A DNA stretch of 64,000 nucleotides from Burkholderia sp. MS389 (GTDB lineage Bacteria; Pseudomonadota; Gammaproteobacteria; Burkholderiales; Burkholderiaceae): assembly GCF_016899425.1 (NCBI RefSeq), contig NZ_CP045995.1, positions 558,001 to 622,000 of the forward strand, written 5' to 3'. Position 1 is the first letter of the stretch. Every line of letters starts with the position of its first letter. A program made the position numbers and the translations under genes. This document shows positions 45,808 to 55,615 of the stretch, one piece after another. The notes under the pieces were generated by a model. The model made no database searches. It saw nothing but the letters and a program-made list of their open reading frames with translations, and was not told the DNA's origin.

Positions 45808-46101
45808 ATGAGTTTCGAATACCGCATTCACACGCCCCCTTCGGCCGACGCATTCGACGCCATCGCCAATGTGCTGCGACAAGCGCATGGCGACGTCGAC
45901 ATCGACATCGACGTCGATCCACACGAACGACGGCTTGAAATTCGCGATGCGGCCAACGGCTGGCCGCTCATCGATCTGTCGATCGAAGCAGCCGGTTTCC
46001 TCCTTGTCACGACGCTGGGCCCGACGCGGAACGCGATGCTCGATTCGATCGGACGTGCGCTGTCGGAAATCGGTGCACCGTGGCGTATCGACGACGCGTG
46101 A
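45808..46101 (+). CDS. Small hypothetical protein
   Basis: This 97-residue acidic protein (for example GDVDIDIDVDP) is predicted soluble and alpha/beta. No domain is recognised. It stands alone between the phosphoesterase terminator and the exporter gene, and reads with normal codon use for the window. Confidence 0.6.
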   Translation: MSFEYRIHTPPSADAFDAIANVLRQAHGDVDIDIDVDPHERRLEIRDAANGWPLIDLSIEAAGFLLVTTLGPTRNAMLDSIGRALSEIGAPWRIDDA

Positions 46102-46264
46102 TCGGCTCGCACGACCGAATCGACCGGACACGCCGGTCCGGCTGAATCGCCGCGACGGCTGCGCCCCCGTAAAATGCGCGCTTCCGGCGAAATCTCCGTT
46201 TTGTATCGCTGCTCGCGATGACGGCATGCGCGAGCCGACCCGAATCATCCGAAATCGAATCAGC

Positions 46265-47230
46265 ATGTTGAAACAGGCAGCAAACATCAAACGCAAGAAC
46301 AACGCAACGCTCGTCGGGCTCGGCGCGGTGCTGTTATGGGCGTCGGTGGTCGCGCTCGTGCGCGGGGTCAGCGAAAACCTCGGCGCGACCGGCGGCGCGG
46401 CGATGATCTATACGGTGGCGTCCGTGCTTCTGCTGTTTTCGATCGGCTTCCCCGACCTGAGCCGGTTCCCGAAAAACTATCTGCTGTGGGGCGGGCTGCT
46501 GTTCGTGTCGTACGAGGTGTGCCTGTCGTTGTCGATCGGCTATGCGAGCAACGCTCGACAAGCGGTCGAAGTCGCGATGGTCAACTATCTGTGGCCGAGC
46601 CTCACGCTCGTCGCCGCCATCGTGTTCAACAAGCAGCGCGCGAACCTGCTGGTCGTGCCCGGCGTCCTGCTGTCGATGCTCGGCATCTGCTGGGTGCTCG
46701 GCGGCGACCAGGGGCTCGATCCGGCCGGCATGCTGCGCAACGTCGCGGACAATCCGCTGAGCTACGGGCTGGCGTTCTTCGGCGCGCTGATCTGGGCCGC
46801 CTATTGCACGGTGACCGCGCGCATCGCCGACGGCAAGAACGGCGTGACGCCGTTCTTCATGCTGGTCGCCGCGGTGCTCTGGATCAAGTTCGCGATCGAA
46901 GGCGGTGGCGGCATGACGTTCAGTTTGCGTGCGGTCGCGTATCTCGTGCTGGCGGCGTCGGCACTCGGCTTCGGCTATGCGGCCTGGAACACCGGCATCA
47001 TGCACGGCAACGTGACGGTCATCGTCGGCGCATCGTACTTCACGCCGGTGCTCGCCGCCGCCCTCGCCGCGACGCTGCTGCACGCGCCGCTGTCGGCGGA
47101 ATTCTGGCAAGGCGCGTCGATGGTGTGCGGCGGCTCGATCCTTTGCTGGCTCGCGACGCGCGGACGGCGTCGTGACACGACCGAGCCCGTGCCGATCGCC
47201 AAGGGAGCGAAGAGCAATTGCCAAGGGTGA
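46265..47230 (+). CDS. yddG: EamA-family aromatic amino-acid exporter (YddG-like)
   Basis: The 321-residue inner-membrane protein has ten helices in two EamA halves. Motifs such as YEVCLSLSIGYASNARQAVEV and VNYLWPSLTL match YddG, which exports phenylalanine, tyrosine and tryptophan. Start at ATG 46265. It is followed by a convergent LysE-type gene. Confidence 0.82.
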   Translation: MLKQAANIKRKNNATLVGLGAVLLWASVVALVRGVSENLGATGGAAMIYTVASVLLLFSIGFPDLSRFPKNYLLWGGLLFVSYEVCLSLSIGYASNARQAVEVAMVNYLWPSLTLVAAIVFNKQRANLLVVPGVLLSMLGICWVLGGDQGLDPAGMLRNVADNPLSYGLAFFGALIWAAYCTVTARIADGKNGVTPFFMLVAAVLWIKFAIEGGGGMTFSLRAVAYLVLAASALGFGYAAWNTGIMHGNVTVIVGASYFTPVLAAALAATLLHAPLSAEFWQGASMVCGGSILCWLATRGRRRDTTEPVPIAKGAKSNCQG

Positions 47231-47306
47231 CGATGCCGGGTGCCGTCGACACAACGCCGGATCGCTGCCGGCGATTCCCGGAACCATTGATCGACGCGCG
47301 CTAGCT

Positions 47307-47933
47307 TCACGATTCCAGCGCGATCCGCACGGCCAGCCCGGCCAGCACCGTGCCCATCAGCCAGCGCTGAACCGCCGCCCAGCGCGGCCGTCCCGCGAGA
47401 AAACCCGCGATCGAACCGGCCGCGCACGCGATCAGCGCGTTGACGCTGACGCTCACCGCGATCTGCACGCAGCCGAGCGCCAGCGATTGCGCGAGCACGC
47501 TGCCGTGCCCCCGCACGATGAACTGCGGCAGCAACGACAGATACATCACCGCGATCTTCGGGTTCGCGAGGTTCGTGACGAAGCCCATGATGAACAGCCT
47601 GACGCGACTGTCGTGCGGCAACTGCCGGACCTGGAACGCGGAGCGCCCGCCCGGCTTCAGCGCCTGCCATGCGAGGTAGGCCAGATACAGCGCGCCGGCC
47701 GCGCGCAGCGCATCGTACGCATACGGCACGGTCATCAGCAGCGCGGTGATGCCCACTGCCGCGCACACCATGTAGAACACGAATCCCAGCGCGACACCGC
47801 CGAGCGAGACCAGCCCGGCGCGGCGGCCCTGGCAGATCGAGCGCGACACCAGATAGATCATGTTCGGTCCGGGCGTCAGCGCCATGCCGAGCGACACGAG
47901 TCCGAACGCAAACAGGATGGGCGGGGCCGGCAC
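47307..47933 (-). CDS. LysE/RhtB family exporter
   Basis: The 208-residue protein has six probable helices and the conserved MALTPGPNMIYLVSRSICQG and FVTNLANPKIAVMYLSL motifs of LysE/RhtB. GTG 47933 is chosen because AAGGAG lies 6 bases before; a longer reading adds 22 residues without a ribosome site. A LysR gene 116 bases upstream on the same strand may regulate it. Confidence 0.88.
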   Translation of the reverse strand: MPAPPILFAFGLVSLGMALTPGPNMIYLVSRSICQGRRAGLVSLGGVALGFVFYMVCAAVGITALLMTVPYAYDALRAAGALYLAYLAWQALKPGGRSAFQVRQLPHDSRVRLFIMGFVTNLANPKIAVMYLSLLPQFIVRGHGSVLAQSLALGCVQIAVSVSVNALIACAAGSIAGFLAGRPRWAAVQRWLMGTVLAGLAVRIALES

Positions 47934-48049
47934 GGCACACTCCTTCGGGATCGATGACGAGGTAGGAACAATGTATTGCATCCCGGCCATCGTCAGCATG
48001 AATAAACTGCACGTCGCCCATGAGCGCCGTTCATCGCGTTCGCCGCTCG

Positions 48050-48946
48050 CTATTTGCCCTTTTTCGCGCGCGTCCGGATCGTCTTTTCGGCCTTCGGACG
48101 CTGCGCGTCGACGAGCCGCACGAACTCATCGGCAACCGCATTGCCGGCGGTATTCCACGCCAGTCGCACGGAGCGATGCAGCCGTGGCGACAGCGCCAGC
48201 ACGCGGCCGCCGAACGGCGTGTACGTGAGCGTGATGCGCGGCACGATCGACACGCCCATGCCGGCCTCCGCCATCGACAGGATCGTGCGCATCTCGACGA
48301 CGTTGAACGCGGCCCGAAGCGGCACGCCGCCGCGCGCGAAGTAATCCGCGATCACCGGCCCGCACCCCGCCTTCGAGAAAATGAACGGCGCCGCGGCCAG
48401 TTGCCTGGCCGACACGCTCTTGCGGCTCGCGAACAGATCGTCTGCCGCGACCGCGACGAAATCCTCGTCGAGCAGCGGCAGGTGGTGCGCGAACGTCTTC
48501 GTGCCGGCCACCACGCCGACGTCGGCCGTCCCGTCGTCGATCCACCCTTCGACTTCGCTGTCCGTCCCTTCGAGCAGCACCGCCGATACACCCGGGTGCA
48601 TGTCCTTCAACGCCTCGAGCGCGGGCACGACGAACGCCAGCGACACGCTGGGCAGCGATGCGACCACCAGTTTCCCTTCGAGCTTGCCGCGCGACAGGCT
48701 GAACTGCTGGCGCAGCAGTTGCGCTTCCCGCACCACGCTCTGGACATACGGCCACAGGCGTTCGCCGGCCGCCGTCAGGACGACCGGTTGCCGGTCGCGC
48801 CAGAGCAGCTTGACCTGCGTGATGTCCTCCAGCTCCGTCAGCGCGTGGCTGATCGCGGATTGACTGCGGCTGAGCCGGTCTGCCGCGGCCGTCAGCGAGC
48901 CGAGTTCGACCACGGCGGCCAGGGCCTGCAACTGGGCAAGCGTCAT
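48050..48946 (-). CDS. LysR family transcriptional regulator
   Basis: The 298-residue protein has an N-terminal winged helix-turn-helix (LAALAAVVELGSLTAAADRLS-like region, about 5-65) and a periplasmic-binding-like ligand domain (about 88-290). It is followed on the same strand by the LysE-type exporter gene, a plausible target. It ends in a Lys-rich tail. Confidence 0.9.
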   Translation of the reverse strand: MTLAQLQALAAVVELGSLTAAADRLSRSQSAISHALTELEDITQVKLLWRDRQPVVLTAAGERLWPYVQSVVREAQLLRQQFSLSRGKLEGKLVVASLPSVSLAFVVPALEALKDMHPGVSAVLLEGTDSEVEGWIDDGTADVGVVAGTKTFAHHLPLLDEDFVAVAADDLFASRKSVSARQLAAAPFIFSKAGCGPVIADYFARGGVPLRAAFNVVEMRTILSMAEAGMGVSIVPRITLTYTPFGGRVLALSPRLHRSVRLAWNTAGNAVADEFVRLVDAQRPKAEKTIRTRAKKGK

Positions 48947-49168
48947 CGGATTTCCTTTCGTTCGGGGATATGCACGCCGCGCATGAGGCGGCCAGTTCTG
49001 TTGAATTATATTGAACCGGTTCGATGGTCATACGTCGGGCGCGAGCGGGATCGCACACGGGTTCCGAAAGCTGCGACGCGCCTGTACCGCGGGCCGTCGA
49101 CCGCCCAGCGCGTCATCCGGCCGGCGCCACGCCCTGCTCCATTCCCGAAGACGCGTTAGACTATTCGG

Positions 49169-49426
49169 ATGGAACAATGTCGTTATTGCCAGAGAATCCG
49201 CGATGAATGGGATTGCCACGGCGACGAATGCCGCCGCGCGATCGCCAAGGCGCTGCGCCGACAGCGCGCGGGCCTGCCGATGGTGCCCGATCGCATCCGC
49301 AACGAGTTGCCGTCCGGCGCGCCGACCCAGCAGGTAATCGCCGTCCTGTCGCGCCAGCGCCTGCGCGCGCGCCGCGGTAACGAGGAACGTCGCGAGCGCA
49401 AGGAAATCGACGACGACGGGGTCTGA
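49169..49426 (+). CDS. Small protein with cysteine/histidine cluster
   Basis: The 85-residue protein starts with CRYCQRIRDEWDCHGDEC, four Cys and a His suited to a zinc site, then an Arg-rich helical region (LSRQRLRARRGNEERRER) that could bind nucleic acid. No family is recognised. It is divergent from the LysR gene. Confidence 0.55.
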   Translation: MEQCRYCQRIRDEWDCHGDECRRAIAKALRRQRAGLPMVPDRIRNELPSGAPTQQVIAVLSRQRLRARRGNEERRERKEIDDDGV

Positions 49427-49707
49427 TCCGGCAGCGCTGTCGCCCTGCGGTTCCACCGTGAGCTCTTCGCCCCGTCGTTTACCGTCCGGCGCGGGCCCCA
49501 GCCCCCGCCCCCACTTCTCCCGCGATTGCTTGCCATTCTCGCAATACAGCATGGGGACGGATCGCGTTTGCGTCGAATTATTACCCGTAAAGCAACGATC
49601 TTTCGCTGAAAGTCACGTTTACCCTAGGTGAGCCGACGCCTACGATGTAATCAACCGCTGACGACATGGTGTCGAACGCGGAAAGCCAATAAACATCGGA
49701 GGTCATC

Positions 49708-50007
49708 ATGAAATCGCTCGTTTCCGCAGTCGTTGCCGCCGTCGCCCTGTCCGCCTCGTTCGGCGCATTCGCGCAAAGCACCGTGACCCGCGCCCAAGTG
49801 CGCAACGAACTGGTCCAGCTCGAAAAGGCCGGCTACAAGCCCAGCCAGGCGAGCCCGCACTACCCGGCCGACCTCGAGGCCGCGCAAGCCCGCGTGCAGG
49901 GCATCGACAACAGCGGCTTCGGTGCGCAGCCCGCCGCGACCGTCGAAGGCGGCGCACCGGTCGGCCGCGCACACAGCCCGCGCGACTCGGTCTACTTCGG
50001 CCACTAA
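49708..50007 (+). CDS. DUF4148 secreted protein
   Basis: The 99-residue protein has a signal peptide (about 1-23, ending AFAQ) and the DUF4148 pattern TRAQVRNELVQLEKAGYKPS, common in many copies in Burkholderia genomes. CGGAGGTC gives a strong ribosome site. A clean terminator follows. The function is unknown. Confidence 0.9.
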   Translation: MKSLVSAVVAAVALSASFGAFAQSTVTRAQVRNELVQLEKAGYKPSQASPHYPADLEAAQARVQGIDNSGFGAQPAATVEGGAPVGRAHSPRDSVYFGH

Positions 50008-50047
50008 GCGTGCCGCTGCGCGCCTTGCGCGTGCAGCCCGCGCCCGT

Positions 50048-50075
50048 GACGAGCCCGTCCCGCGACGGGCTCGTC
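50048..50075 (+). terminator. Terminator of the DUF4148 gene
   Basis: A 12-base perfect stem (50048-50059 with 50064-50075) with a 4-base loop, followed by GCGTTT. It also lies between converging genes. Confidence 0.8.
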
Positions 50076-50091
50076 GCGTTTCGCCCCGCCG

Positions 50092-51864
50092 TCAGCCGCT
50101 GCTGCTCGATGCGGCACGGTCGGTCCCGTCGGGCACGCCGCCGCGGACCAGATCCTGATAGCGCACGCACACGCACTGCGTGGAGGCCTTCGCCGCGTAC
50201 ATCGCCGCGTCGGCCTTGACGAGCAGCTCCTCGGCCGATGCGCCGTCCGCGGGAAACTCGCTGACGCCGATGCTCGCGCCGACGGCCATGCGCCCTTCGT
50301 CGAACTCCAGCTCCTCGGCCATCACGATCTGGATGCGCGTCGCGACATCGCCGATCACCGCCGGTGAATGCACGTCCGAAATCAGCACGATGAATTCGTC
50401 GCCGCCGAGCCGTGCAGCCATGTCGTCGCCGCGCAGCACCTGGCTCAACCGCTTCGCGACCGCGACGAGCGTGCGATCGCCGGCCGAGTGGCCGTGCTGG
50501 TCGTTGATCTGCTTGAAGCGATCGAGATCGACGAACATCACCGCCAGCCCCTCGCGCGCCGCGGCCGCATGCCGGATCGCCGCATCGAGATGCTCCATGA
50601 ACAGCAGGCGGTTCGGCAGGCCGGTCAGCGGGTCGTGACCGGCGAGATGCGTGAGCTCCTGCTGCTTCGCGCGCAGCATCGCCATTTGCGTGCGGATCTC
50701 GACGCGCATGCTGTCGAAACAACGCGCGAGCACGCCGATCTCGTCGGCCCGCGCGACCGGCAGCCGTTCGGCAGCCGAATCGTCGAACACGTGCGTCGCC
50801 GCGCGCGCGAGCGCCTGCAGCGGCCGCGTGATCGCACGCGCGAACAGGATCGCGAGAATCACCGCCAGCACGCTCGACACGAGCACCATCCTGACGATCC
50901 GTTCGCCCAGCATGCCGTCCGGCGCGAGCACGTCGGCCAGCGGGCGCGCCATCCCGAGCACGACGAAGCGGCTGCCCTCGTCGTGCCCGAACGGCGTGCG
51001 CACGAACGCGAACATCTGGCCCGGCGCCTGATCGGGCTGCGCGAGTCCATTGAGCGTCACGTTCGTGCGCCCGCCGTCGAACAGCACGCGCGTGACGGCA
51101 AAACGGTCCTGCATCAGCACGCGCCGGCCGCGATCGAAACCGAACGCCTGTTCCGGATCGGGATGCACGAGAAAATCGCCCCACTCGTTCGCGAGATAGA
51201 CCGCATAGTCGTCCGGCAGATCGCGTTCGATCCGGTCGAACACCCGGGAAAGTTCGACATCGACGACGAGCGCGCCGACCGTCTGGCCCGACGCGTCGAC
51301 CACCGGCGTCCCGACGCGCAGGATCGGCAGCCCTTGCGCCGCATGAGATCCCGTCTCGTGATTGATCACGATCGGCGACAGGTAGATATGGCCGGGCGCC
51401 GTCGCGAGCGTATCGAATACGTAGGAGAACTGCCCTTTCTCCTGAAACGCGCTTTCGGGCAGCACGACGATGCCGCGCGCATCGCGATCCACGTGAATGC
51501 GTTCGATCCCGAAATGCCCGCTTGCGATCAGGCGGATCTGCAAGTATTCCGCATGATTTCTCATGAAGCTGTAATACACCTGCTCGAGCCGCATGCGTCG
51601 CGCGTTGTCCGCATTGTCGCCGCCCGCGACGGCCGCGGACGACGGCAACTGCGCGAGCACGAGCGCGTCGTCCGCAACGTCGGCGAGCGCGGTCGTGAAG
51701 CGCTGCCCGAGCAGTTGCGTCGACATCAGCAGACTGTGCTGCGCTTCCTGCACGAGCATCGCGCGGTTGGCGCGATACGCGTAGTAGCCGGTCGTGCCCG
51801 ACGCGATCACGCCGATGCACGCGAACAGCACCGACAGCTTCGACGTGAGCCCGAGCCGGATCAT
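50092..51864 (-). CDS. Membrane diguanylate cyclase (periplasmic sensor-HAMP-GGDEF)
   Basis: The 590-residue protein has a first membrane helix (about 10-30), a Cache-like periplasmic sensor (about 35-310), a second helix (about 323-343), a HAMP linker and a GGDEF domain. The active GGDEF (487-491) and the inhibitory I-site RGDD (478-481, correct spacing) are intact, so it should make c-di-GMP and be product-inhibited. No EAL domain follows. Its start overlaps the stop of the binding-protein gene (ATGA), linking the two. Confidence 0.92.
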   Translation of the reverse strand: MIRLGLTSKLSVLFACIGVIASGTTGYYAYRANRAMLVQEAQHSLLMSTQLLGQRFTTALADVADDALVLAQLPSSAAVAGGDNADNARRMRLEQVYYSFMRNHAEYLQIRLIASGHFGIERIHVDRDARGIVVLPESAFQEKGQFSYVFDTLATAPGHIYLSPIVINHETGSHAAQGLPILRVGTPVVDASGQTVGALVVDVELSRVFDRIERDLPDDYAVYLANEWGDFLVHPDPEQAFGFDRGRRVLMQDRFAVTRVLFDGGRTNVTLNGLAQPDQAPGQMFAFVRTPFGHDEGSRFVVLGMARPLADVLAPDGMLGERIVRMVLVSSVLAVILAILFARAITRPLQALARAATHVFDDSAAERLPVARADEIGVLARCFDSMRVEIRTQMAMLRAKQQELTHLAGHDPLTGLPNRLLFMEHLDAAIRHAAAAREGLAVMFVDLDRFKQINDQHGHSAGDRTLVAVAKRLSQVLRGDDMAARLGGDEFIVLISDVHSPAVIGDVATRIQIVMAEELEFDEGRMAVGASIGVSEFPADGASAEELLVKADAAMYAAKASTQCVCVRYQDLVRGGVPDGTDRAASSSSG

Positions 51865-52988
51865 TTTGCGAACCGCTCCGGCCGATCGCCCGACACGATG
51901 CGGCTCCACAGCGACTCGCGGCGCGCGATGTCCTCCACGGGCTGAAGCCACACGAGATGCTGGCGCCCGGTATCCAGGCCGCGCGGCTCGAGCGTGTTCG
52001 CGAGCCCCTGACGCTCAGTCAGCAGCGTGCCGATCGCCGGTTCGAGCATGTAGTTGATCCACGCGAAGGCAAGCTCCGGCCGTCGCGCGCCTCGCGTGAC
52101 GGCCCAGCAATCGAGCCACGCGAGCGCGCCTTCGTCCGGGATCACGTAGCCGACGTCCGCGCCGGCGCGACGCAACTGCTCGACCTGCTGCGTGCCGTAG
52201 TTGCCGAACATCAGCGCCGCGCGATGCTGGATGAACAGCGCGGTCGCTTCCTCGGGAAGCGTGTAGTACGTCAGCAGGTTGCGGCGCAAGTCGATCAGCT
52301 TGCGGGCCACGGCAAGCGTCTGCGCGGGCGACAGGCGGAACGGATCGGGATAGCCGAGCGCCAGCGCCGTGAACGAGAAATTGTGCTGCGCGCTGTTGAA
52401 GTCGAGCACCTTGCCGCGATAGCGCGGGTTCCACAACTCGCGCATCGAGCGCGGCGCGGCCGGCACCTGCTTGCGGTCGTAGATCAGTCCCATCGACGAA
52501 TACGTGAACGGGATCGCGTAGGACGCGCCGTCCTGCACGAGGCCGCCGATCGTCGCGAGCTGCTGGAAATTCGGCAATTGCCGCCGCCGGTTCGGGATAT
52601 GCGTCAGGTCGATCGGCGCGAGCAGGCGTTCATGCGCATAGCGCTGGATCTCGGCCGTGTTCGCGGCCAGCACGTCGTATGGCGGCGGCGACGCGCTGTG
52701 CATCCGCGTCCACAGCGCTTCGTCGGAATCGACCAGCGTCACTTCGACACGCACATGAAACTGCGTCTCGAATGCGCTGACGATATCGCTATCCGCGTAA
52801 CCGGGCCAGGCCAGCACGCGCAGCACGTTGTCGTTGACGGTTTCGGGAGAGACGGCGAAGGCCGGCAGAGCGGGCGCGAGCCAGCCCAGCATCGATATGA
52901 CGAGCAGCATGCGCACGGCGCCGCGGGCGCGCGCGCATGCGCCGATTCCCCTGATCAATCGGACCCCGCGTGAATCGCCCGCCTGCAT
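51861..52988 (-). CDS. PotD-like periplasmic solute-binding protein
   Basis: The 375-residue protein has a signal peptide (about 28-46, MLLVISMLGWLAPALPAFA) and the two-lobed PotD/spermidine-type fold, seen in VLAWPGYADSDIVSAFETQF, DVLAANTAEIQRYAHERLL and YSSMGLIYDRKQVP. ATG 52988 is chosen because AAGGA precedes it by 7 bases. No ABC permease or ATPase gene is near; instead it overlaps a diguanylate cyclase gene, so it probably senses a ligand for signalling, as NspS does for MbaA in Vibrio. Confidence 0.85.
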   Translation of the reverse strand: MQAGDSRGVRLIRGIGACARARGAVRMLLVISMLGWLAPALPAFAVSPETVNDNVLRVLAWPGYADSDIVSAFETQFHVRVEVTLVDSDEALWTRMHSASPPPYDVLAANTAEIQRYAHERLLAPIDLTHIPNRRRQLPNFQQLATIGGLVQDGASYAIPFTYSSMGLIYDRKQVPAAPRSMRELWNPRYRGKVLDFNSAQHNFSFTALALGYPDPFRLSPAQTLAVARKLIDLRRNLLTYYTLPEEATALFIQHRAALMFGNYGTQQVEQLRRAGADVGYVIPDEGALAWLDCWAVTRGARRPELAFAWINYMLEPAIGTLLTERQGLANTLEPRGLDTGRQHLVWLQPVEDIARRESLWSRIVSGDRPERFAK

Positions 52989-53116
52989 CCGACTGTCCTT
53001 TTTTGAGTCGATGCGATATCCCGCAACGAGACCATAAAACGCAGGGTCACGCAATCGGAACAAGCCGCACATCGCGCATATTCGCGGGCCTCACGGCCGA
53101 ACGTCCCCCAATTACA

Positions 53117-53371
53117 GGGGCCCGTGTGGGGGTCGCGCCGACGCCCGCGCACGTCGCATCGCGCGGCGGCATCCGGAACTGCGCGGGCAATTTCGCGGGC
53201 ATCTTCATCACGACCTTCACCGACGTGATGCTGTCGATCGCGACAGGCTCGTTCGTGGCGCCGCTCGCGGTGGCCGGCGGGCTGTGCGTCGTCGTGGTCG
53301 GCAAGGTCGAGCCGGTGCCGCCGCCGCCGCGCGGCAGCGGCGGGCCGATTGCCGAGCCGAACGCGGCCTGA
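53117..53371 (+). pseudogene. C-terminal remnant of an MFS (ExuT/ACS-type) transporter
   Basis: The segment reads VAPTPAHVASRGGI, then NCAGNFAGIF and ATGSFVAPLAVAGGLCVVVV and ends GKVEPVPP. That order matches the last two helices of anion/sugar-acid symporters (VAPPxxxASxGxIxNFxG, TGSF, VGxVE). No start or earlier helices exist. The frame ends at a stop at 53371. Confidence 0.6.
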
Positions 53372-53501
53372 CGCAGCGGGACGGCGCGGCCGACACACCC
53401 GCGCCTTTCCTTTTCAGGCCGCGCATCGGACAATGTGCCGCGCCCGCCGGCGCGGCGCCGCTCCGGCCCGCGCACGGCGACGACGCGCTCCGCCCACGCC
53501 G

Positions 53502-54935
53502 ATGAAACGCTACGAAACCCTCGCCCATACGATCGCCGACGACATCCGCAACGGCAACCTTGCAGTCGGCACGCGCCTGCCGTCGCTGCGACAGATCATC
53601 GCGCAGCATGGCGTCAGCCAGTCGACGGTGTTTCGCGCGTACTACCTGCTCGAACAGTGGGGACTGATCCGCGCGCGCGAACGCTCGGGCTACTACGTCG
53701 CGCCGGGCGCCCAGCCGGCCGCGAGCCCGACGACGAAACGCCGCGCGAGCCGCGCCGGCGTCACGCGCAAGGTCGACATCAGCAGCCTCGTGTTCTCCGT
53801 GCTCGATGCGGCCACGCAGCCCGGCATCGTGCCGCTCGGCTCCGCATTCCCGGCGCCGCAGCTGTTTCCGCTGCCGCGCCTGGCGAAGTCGCTCGCGCAG
53901 GCCACGCGGCTCGTGAGCCCGTGGAGCACGGTCGTCGACCTGCCGCCCGGCAACGAGGCGCTGCGCCAGCAGATCGCGCGGCGCTATCTCGCGACCGGCA
54001 TCTCGCAACCGATCGACGAAATCGTCGTCACGAACGGCGCGCTCGAAGCACTGAACCTGTGCCTGATGGCGGTGACGCGCCCCGGCGACGTCGTCGCCGT
54101 CGAAGCACCGGGCTTCTATGCGGCGCTGCAGGCGATCGAGCGGCTCGACCTGCGCGCGGTCGAGATTCCCGTCGATCCGCGCACGGGCCTCGATCTCGAT
54201 GCGCTCGCGAACGCGCTCGACCGGCACGACATCCGCGCGTGCTGGTTCATGACCAATTTCCAGAACCCGACCGGCGTCACGCTGACCGCCGAAAAAAAGC
54301 GCGCGCTCGTCGAATTGCTCGCGGCGCGCAACGTGCCGCTGATCGAGGACGACGTGTACGGCGAACTGCATTTCGGCCCGGACTATCCGCTGCCCGCCCG
54401 CGCGTTCGACCGTCATGGCCTCGTGATGCACTGCAGTTCGTTCTCGAAAACGCTCGCGCCCGGCTACCGGATCGGCTGGGCCGCCGCGGGCCGGTTCGCG
54501 GAGAAGGTGCAGCGGCTCAAGCTGATGACGACGCTGTCGGCCAGCATTCCCGCGCAGGCCGGCATCGCGAACTATCTGGAGCACGGCGGCTACGACCGGC
54601 ACCTGCGCAAGCTGCGCGGCGCGCTGCACACGCAGCTCGACCGGATGGACGACGCGCTGCGGCGCTGGCTGCCGGCCGGCGTCGAATGGGTGCGGCCCGA
54701 CGGCGGGTATTTCCTGTGGCTCGCGTTTCCCGACGCGATCGACGCGATGGAGCTGCATCGCCAGGCAATCGCACGCGGTATCAGCTTCGCACCGGGCCCG
54801 CTGTTTTCGGCCGCGCACGGCTTCGAGCGCTGCGTGCGCGTGAATTTCGGCCATCCGTGGAGCCGCGACATCGAGCGCGCGATCCGCGTGCTCGGCGAAC
54901 TGGTCGCGCAGCCGTCGGTCCGCAAGGCAGGCTGA
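53502..54935 (+). CDS. MocR-type GntR/aminotransferase fusion regulator
   Basis: The 477-residue protein has a GntR winged helix-turn-helix (about 1-72, RLPSLRQIIAQHGVSQSTVFRAYYLLE) joined to an aminotransferase-like domain with the PLP lysine at 316 (SSFSKTLAPGYRIGW). MocR proteins such as PdxR and GabR use PLP or an amino donor to control transcription. The ATG at 53502 gives the standard GntR start. No clear target operon is divergent from it; the next gene is a small protein in the same direction. Confidence 0.92.
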   Translation: MKRYETLAHTIADDIRNGNLAVGTRLPSLRQIIAQHGVSQSTVFRAYYLLEQWGLIRARERSGYYVAPGAQPAASPTTKRRASRAGVTRKVDISSLVFSVLDAATQPGIVPLGSAFPAPQLFPLPRLAKSLAQATRLVSPWSTVVDLPPGNEALRQQIARRYLATGISQPIDEIVVTNGALEALNLCLMAVTRPGDVVAVEAPGFYAALQAIERLDLRAVEIPVDPRTGLDLDALANALDRHDIRACWFMTNFQNPTGVTLTAEKKRALVELLAARNVPLIEDDVYGELHFGPDYPLPARAFDRHGLVMHCSSFSKTLAPGYRIGWAAAGRFAEKVQRLKLMTTLSASIPAQAGIANYLEHGGYDRHLRKLRGALHTQLDRMDDALRRWLPAGVEWVRPDGGYFLWLAFPDAIDAMELHRQAIARGISFAPGPLFSAAHGFERCVRVNFGHPWSRDIERAIRVLGELVAQPSVRKAG

Positions 54936-55030
54936 TCGCGCAACGCGCGCTGCGCCGGCCACGTCACGGCCATGCAGACGATCCGTACGCGGGTTACATT
55001 GCAGGTCCCGCCGCCCTTTCCCGATTGCCC

Positions 55031-55420
55031 ATGAGCCAATTGCCTTACCTCGATCACGACGCGCTGCTGAAACTGACGGCCGACGCGGCGCACGTCACGC
55101 TGCCGTGCACGTGCACGAAGACCTCGCTCGCCGGCTGGACGACCCTGCCGCTGTCGCTGCCGGACACCCAACTGATCGAAGTGGCCACGCTCATCCCGCC
55201 GGGCGAACCCGAGCCGACCTACGCGGAATATCATCCGGCCGGCACGCGCTACGCGTCGGACGACGCGCCGATCGCGCCGCGCCATTTCCCGTACAACCGC
55301 TGCGCCGTCAGCCGCTGTCGCGCGTGCGGCCGCCTGTTCCTGCGCTACCAGGAAGGCGGCGGCTACTTCATCGACCAGCGCATTCGCGCGCTCGATCCGG
55401 CGCTCGTCGTCGACGCATGA
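55031..55420 (+). CDS. Small cysteine-containing hypothetical protein
   Basis: The 129-residue soluble protein has CTC near position 28 and a C-terminal zinc-ribbon-like cluster (NRCAVSRCRACGRLFLRYQEGGGYFID). It could be a small zinc protein. No family is recognised. It lies between the MocR gene and the siroheme reductase gene, about 195 bases before the latter. Confidence 0.65.
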   Translation: MSQLPYLDHDALLKLTADAAHVTLPCTCTKTSLAGWTTLPLSLPDTQLIEVATLIPPGEPEPTYAEYHPAGTRYASDDAPIAPRHFPYNRCAVSRCRACGRLFLRYQEGGGYFIDQRIRALDPALVVDA

Positions 55421-55615
55421 CCTCGGCCACGGGCATGCGCGCATGCCCGGCCCACGCCGGCGCCCCACCGGCCATCTGCTGCGCCTTTTTCGTTCCGATC
55501 TGCTGCTTGTCGCGCCGCATCGCGTTCCCTACGCTGTCTTCCGTTGCCTGACATCCGTCGCAACGCCTTCCCGCGCCGCGCGCCATTCGCCGTGGCGCCT
55601 CTCGCGTATCACGCC

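Noticed and set aside
49560..49700. Possible riboswitch or small RNA before the DUF4148 gene
   Set aside because: No conserved aptamer landmarks and no stable hairpin series; only a normal leader with a good ribosome site is visible.
53047..53475. Minus-strand open frame between the PotD-like gene and the MocR gene
   Set aside because: It is the antisense of the transporter remnant and has no protein character of its own.
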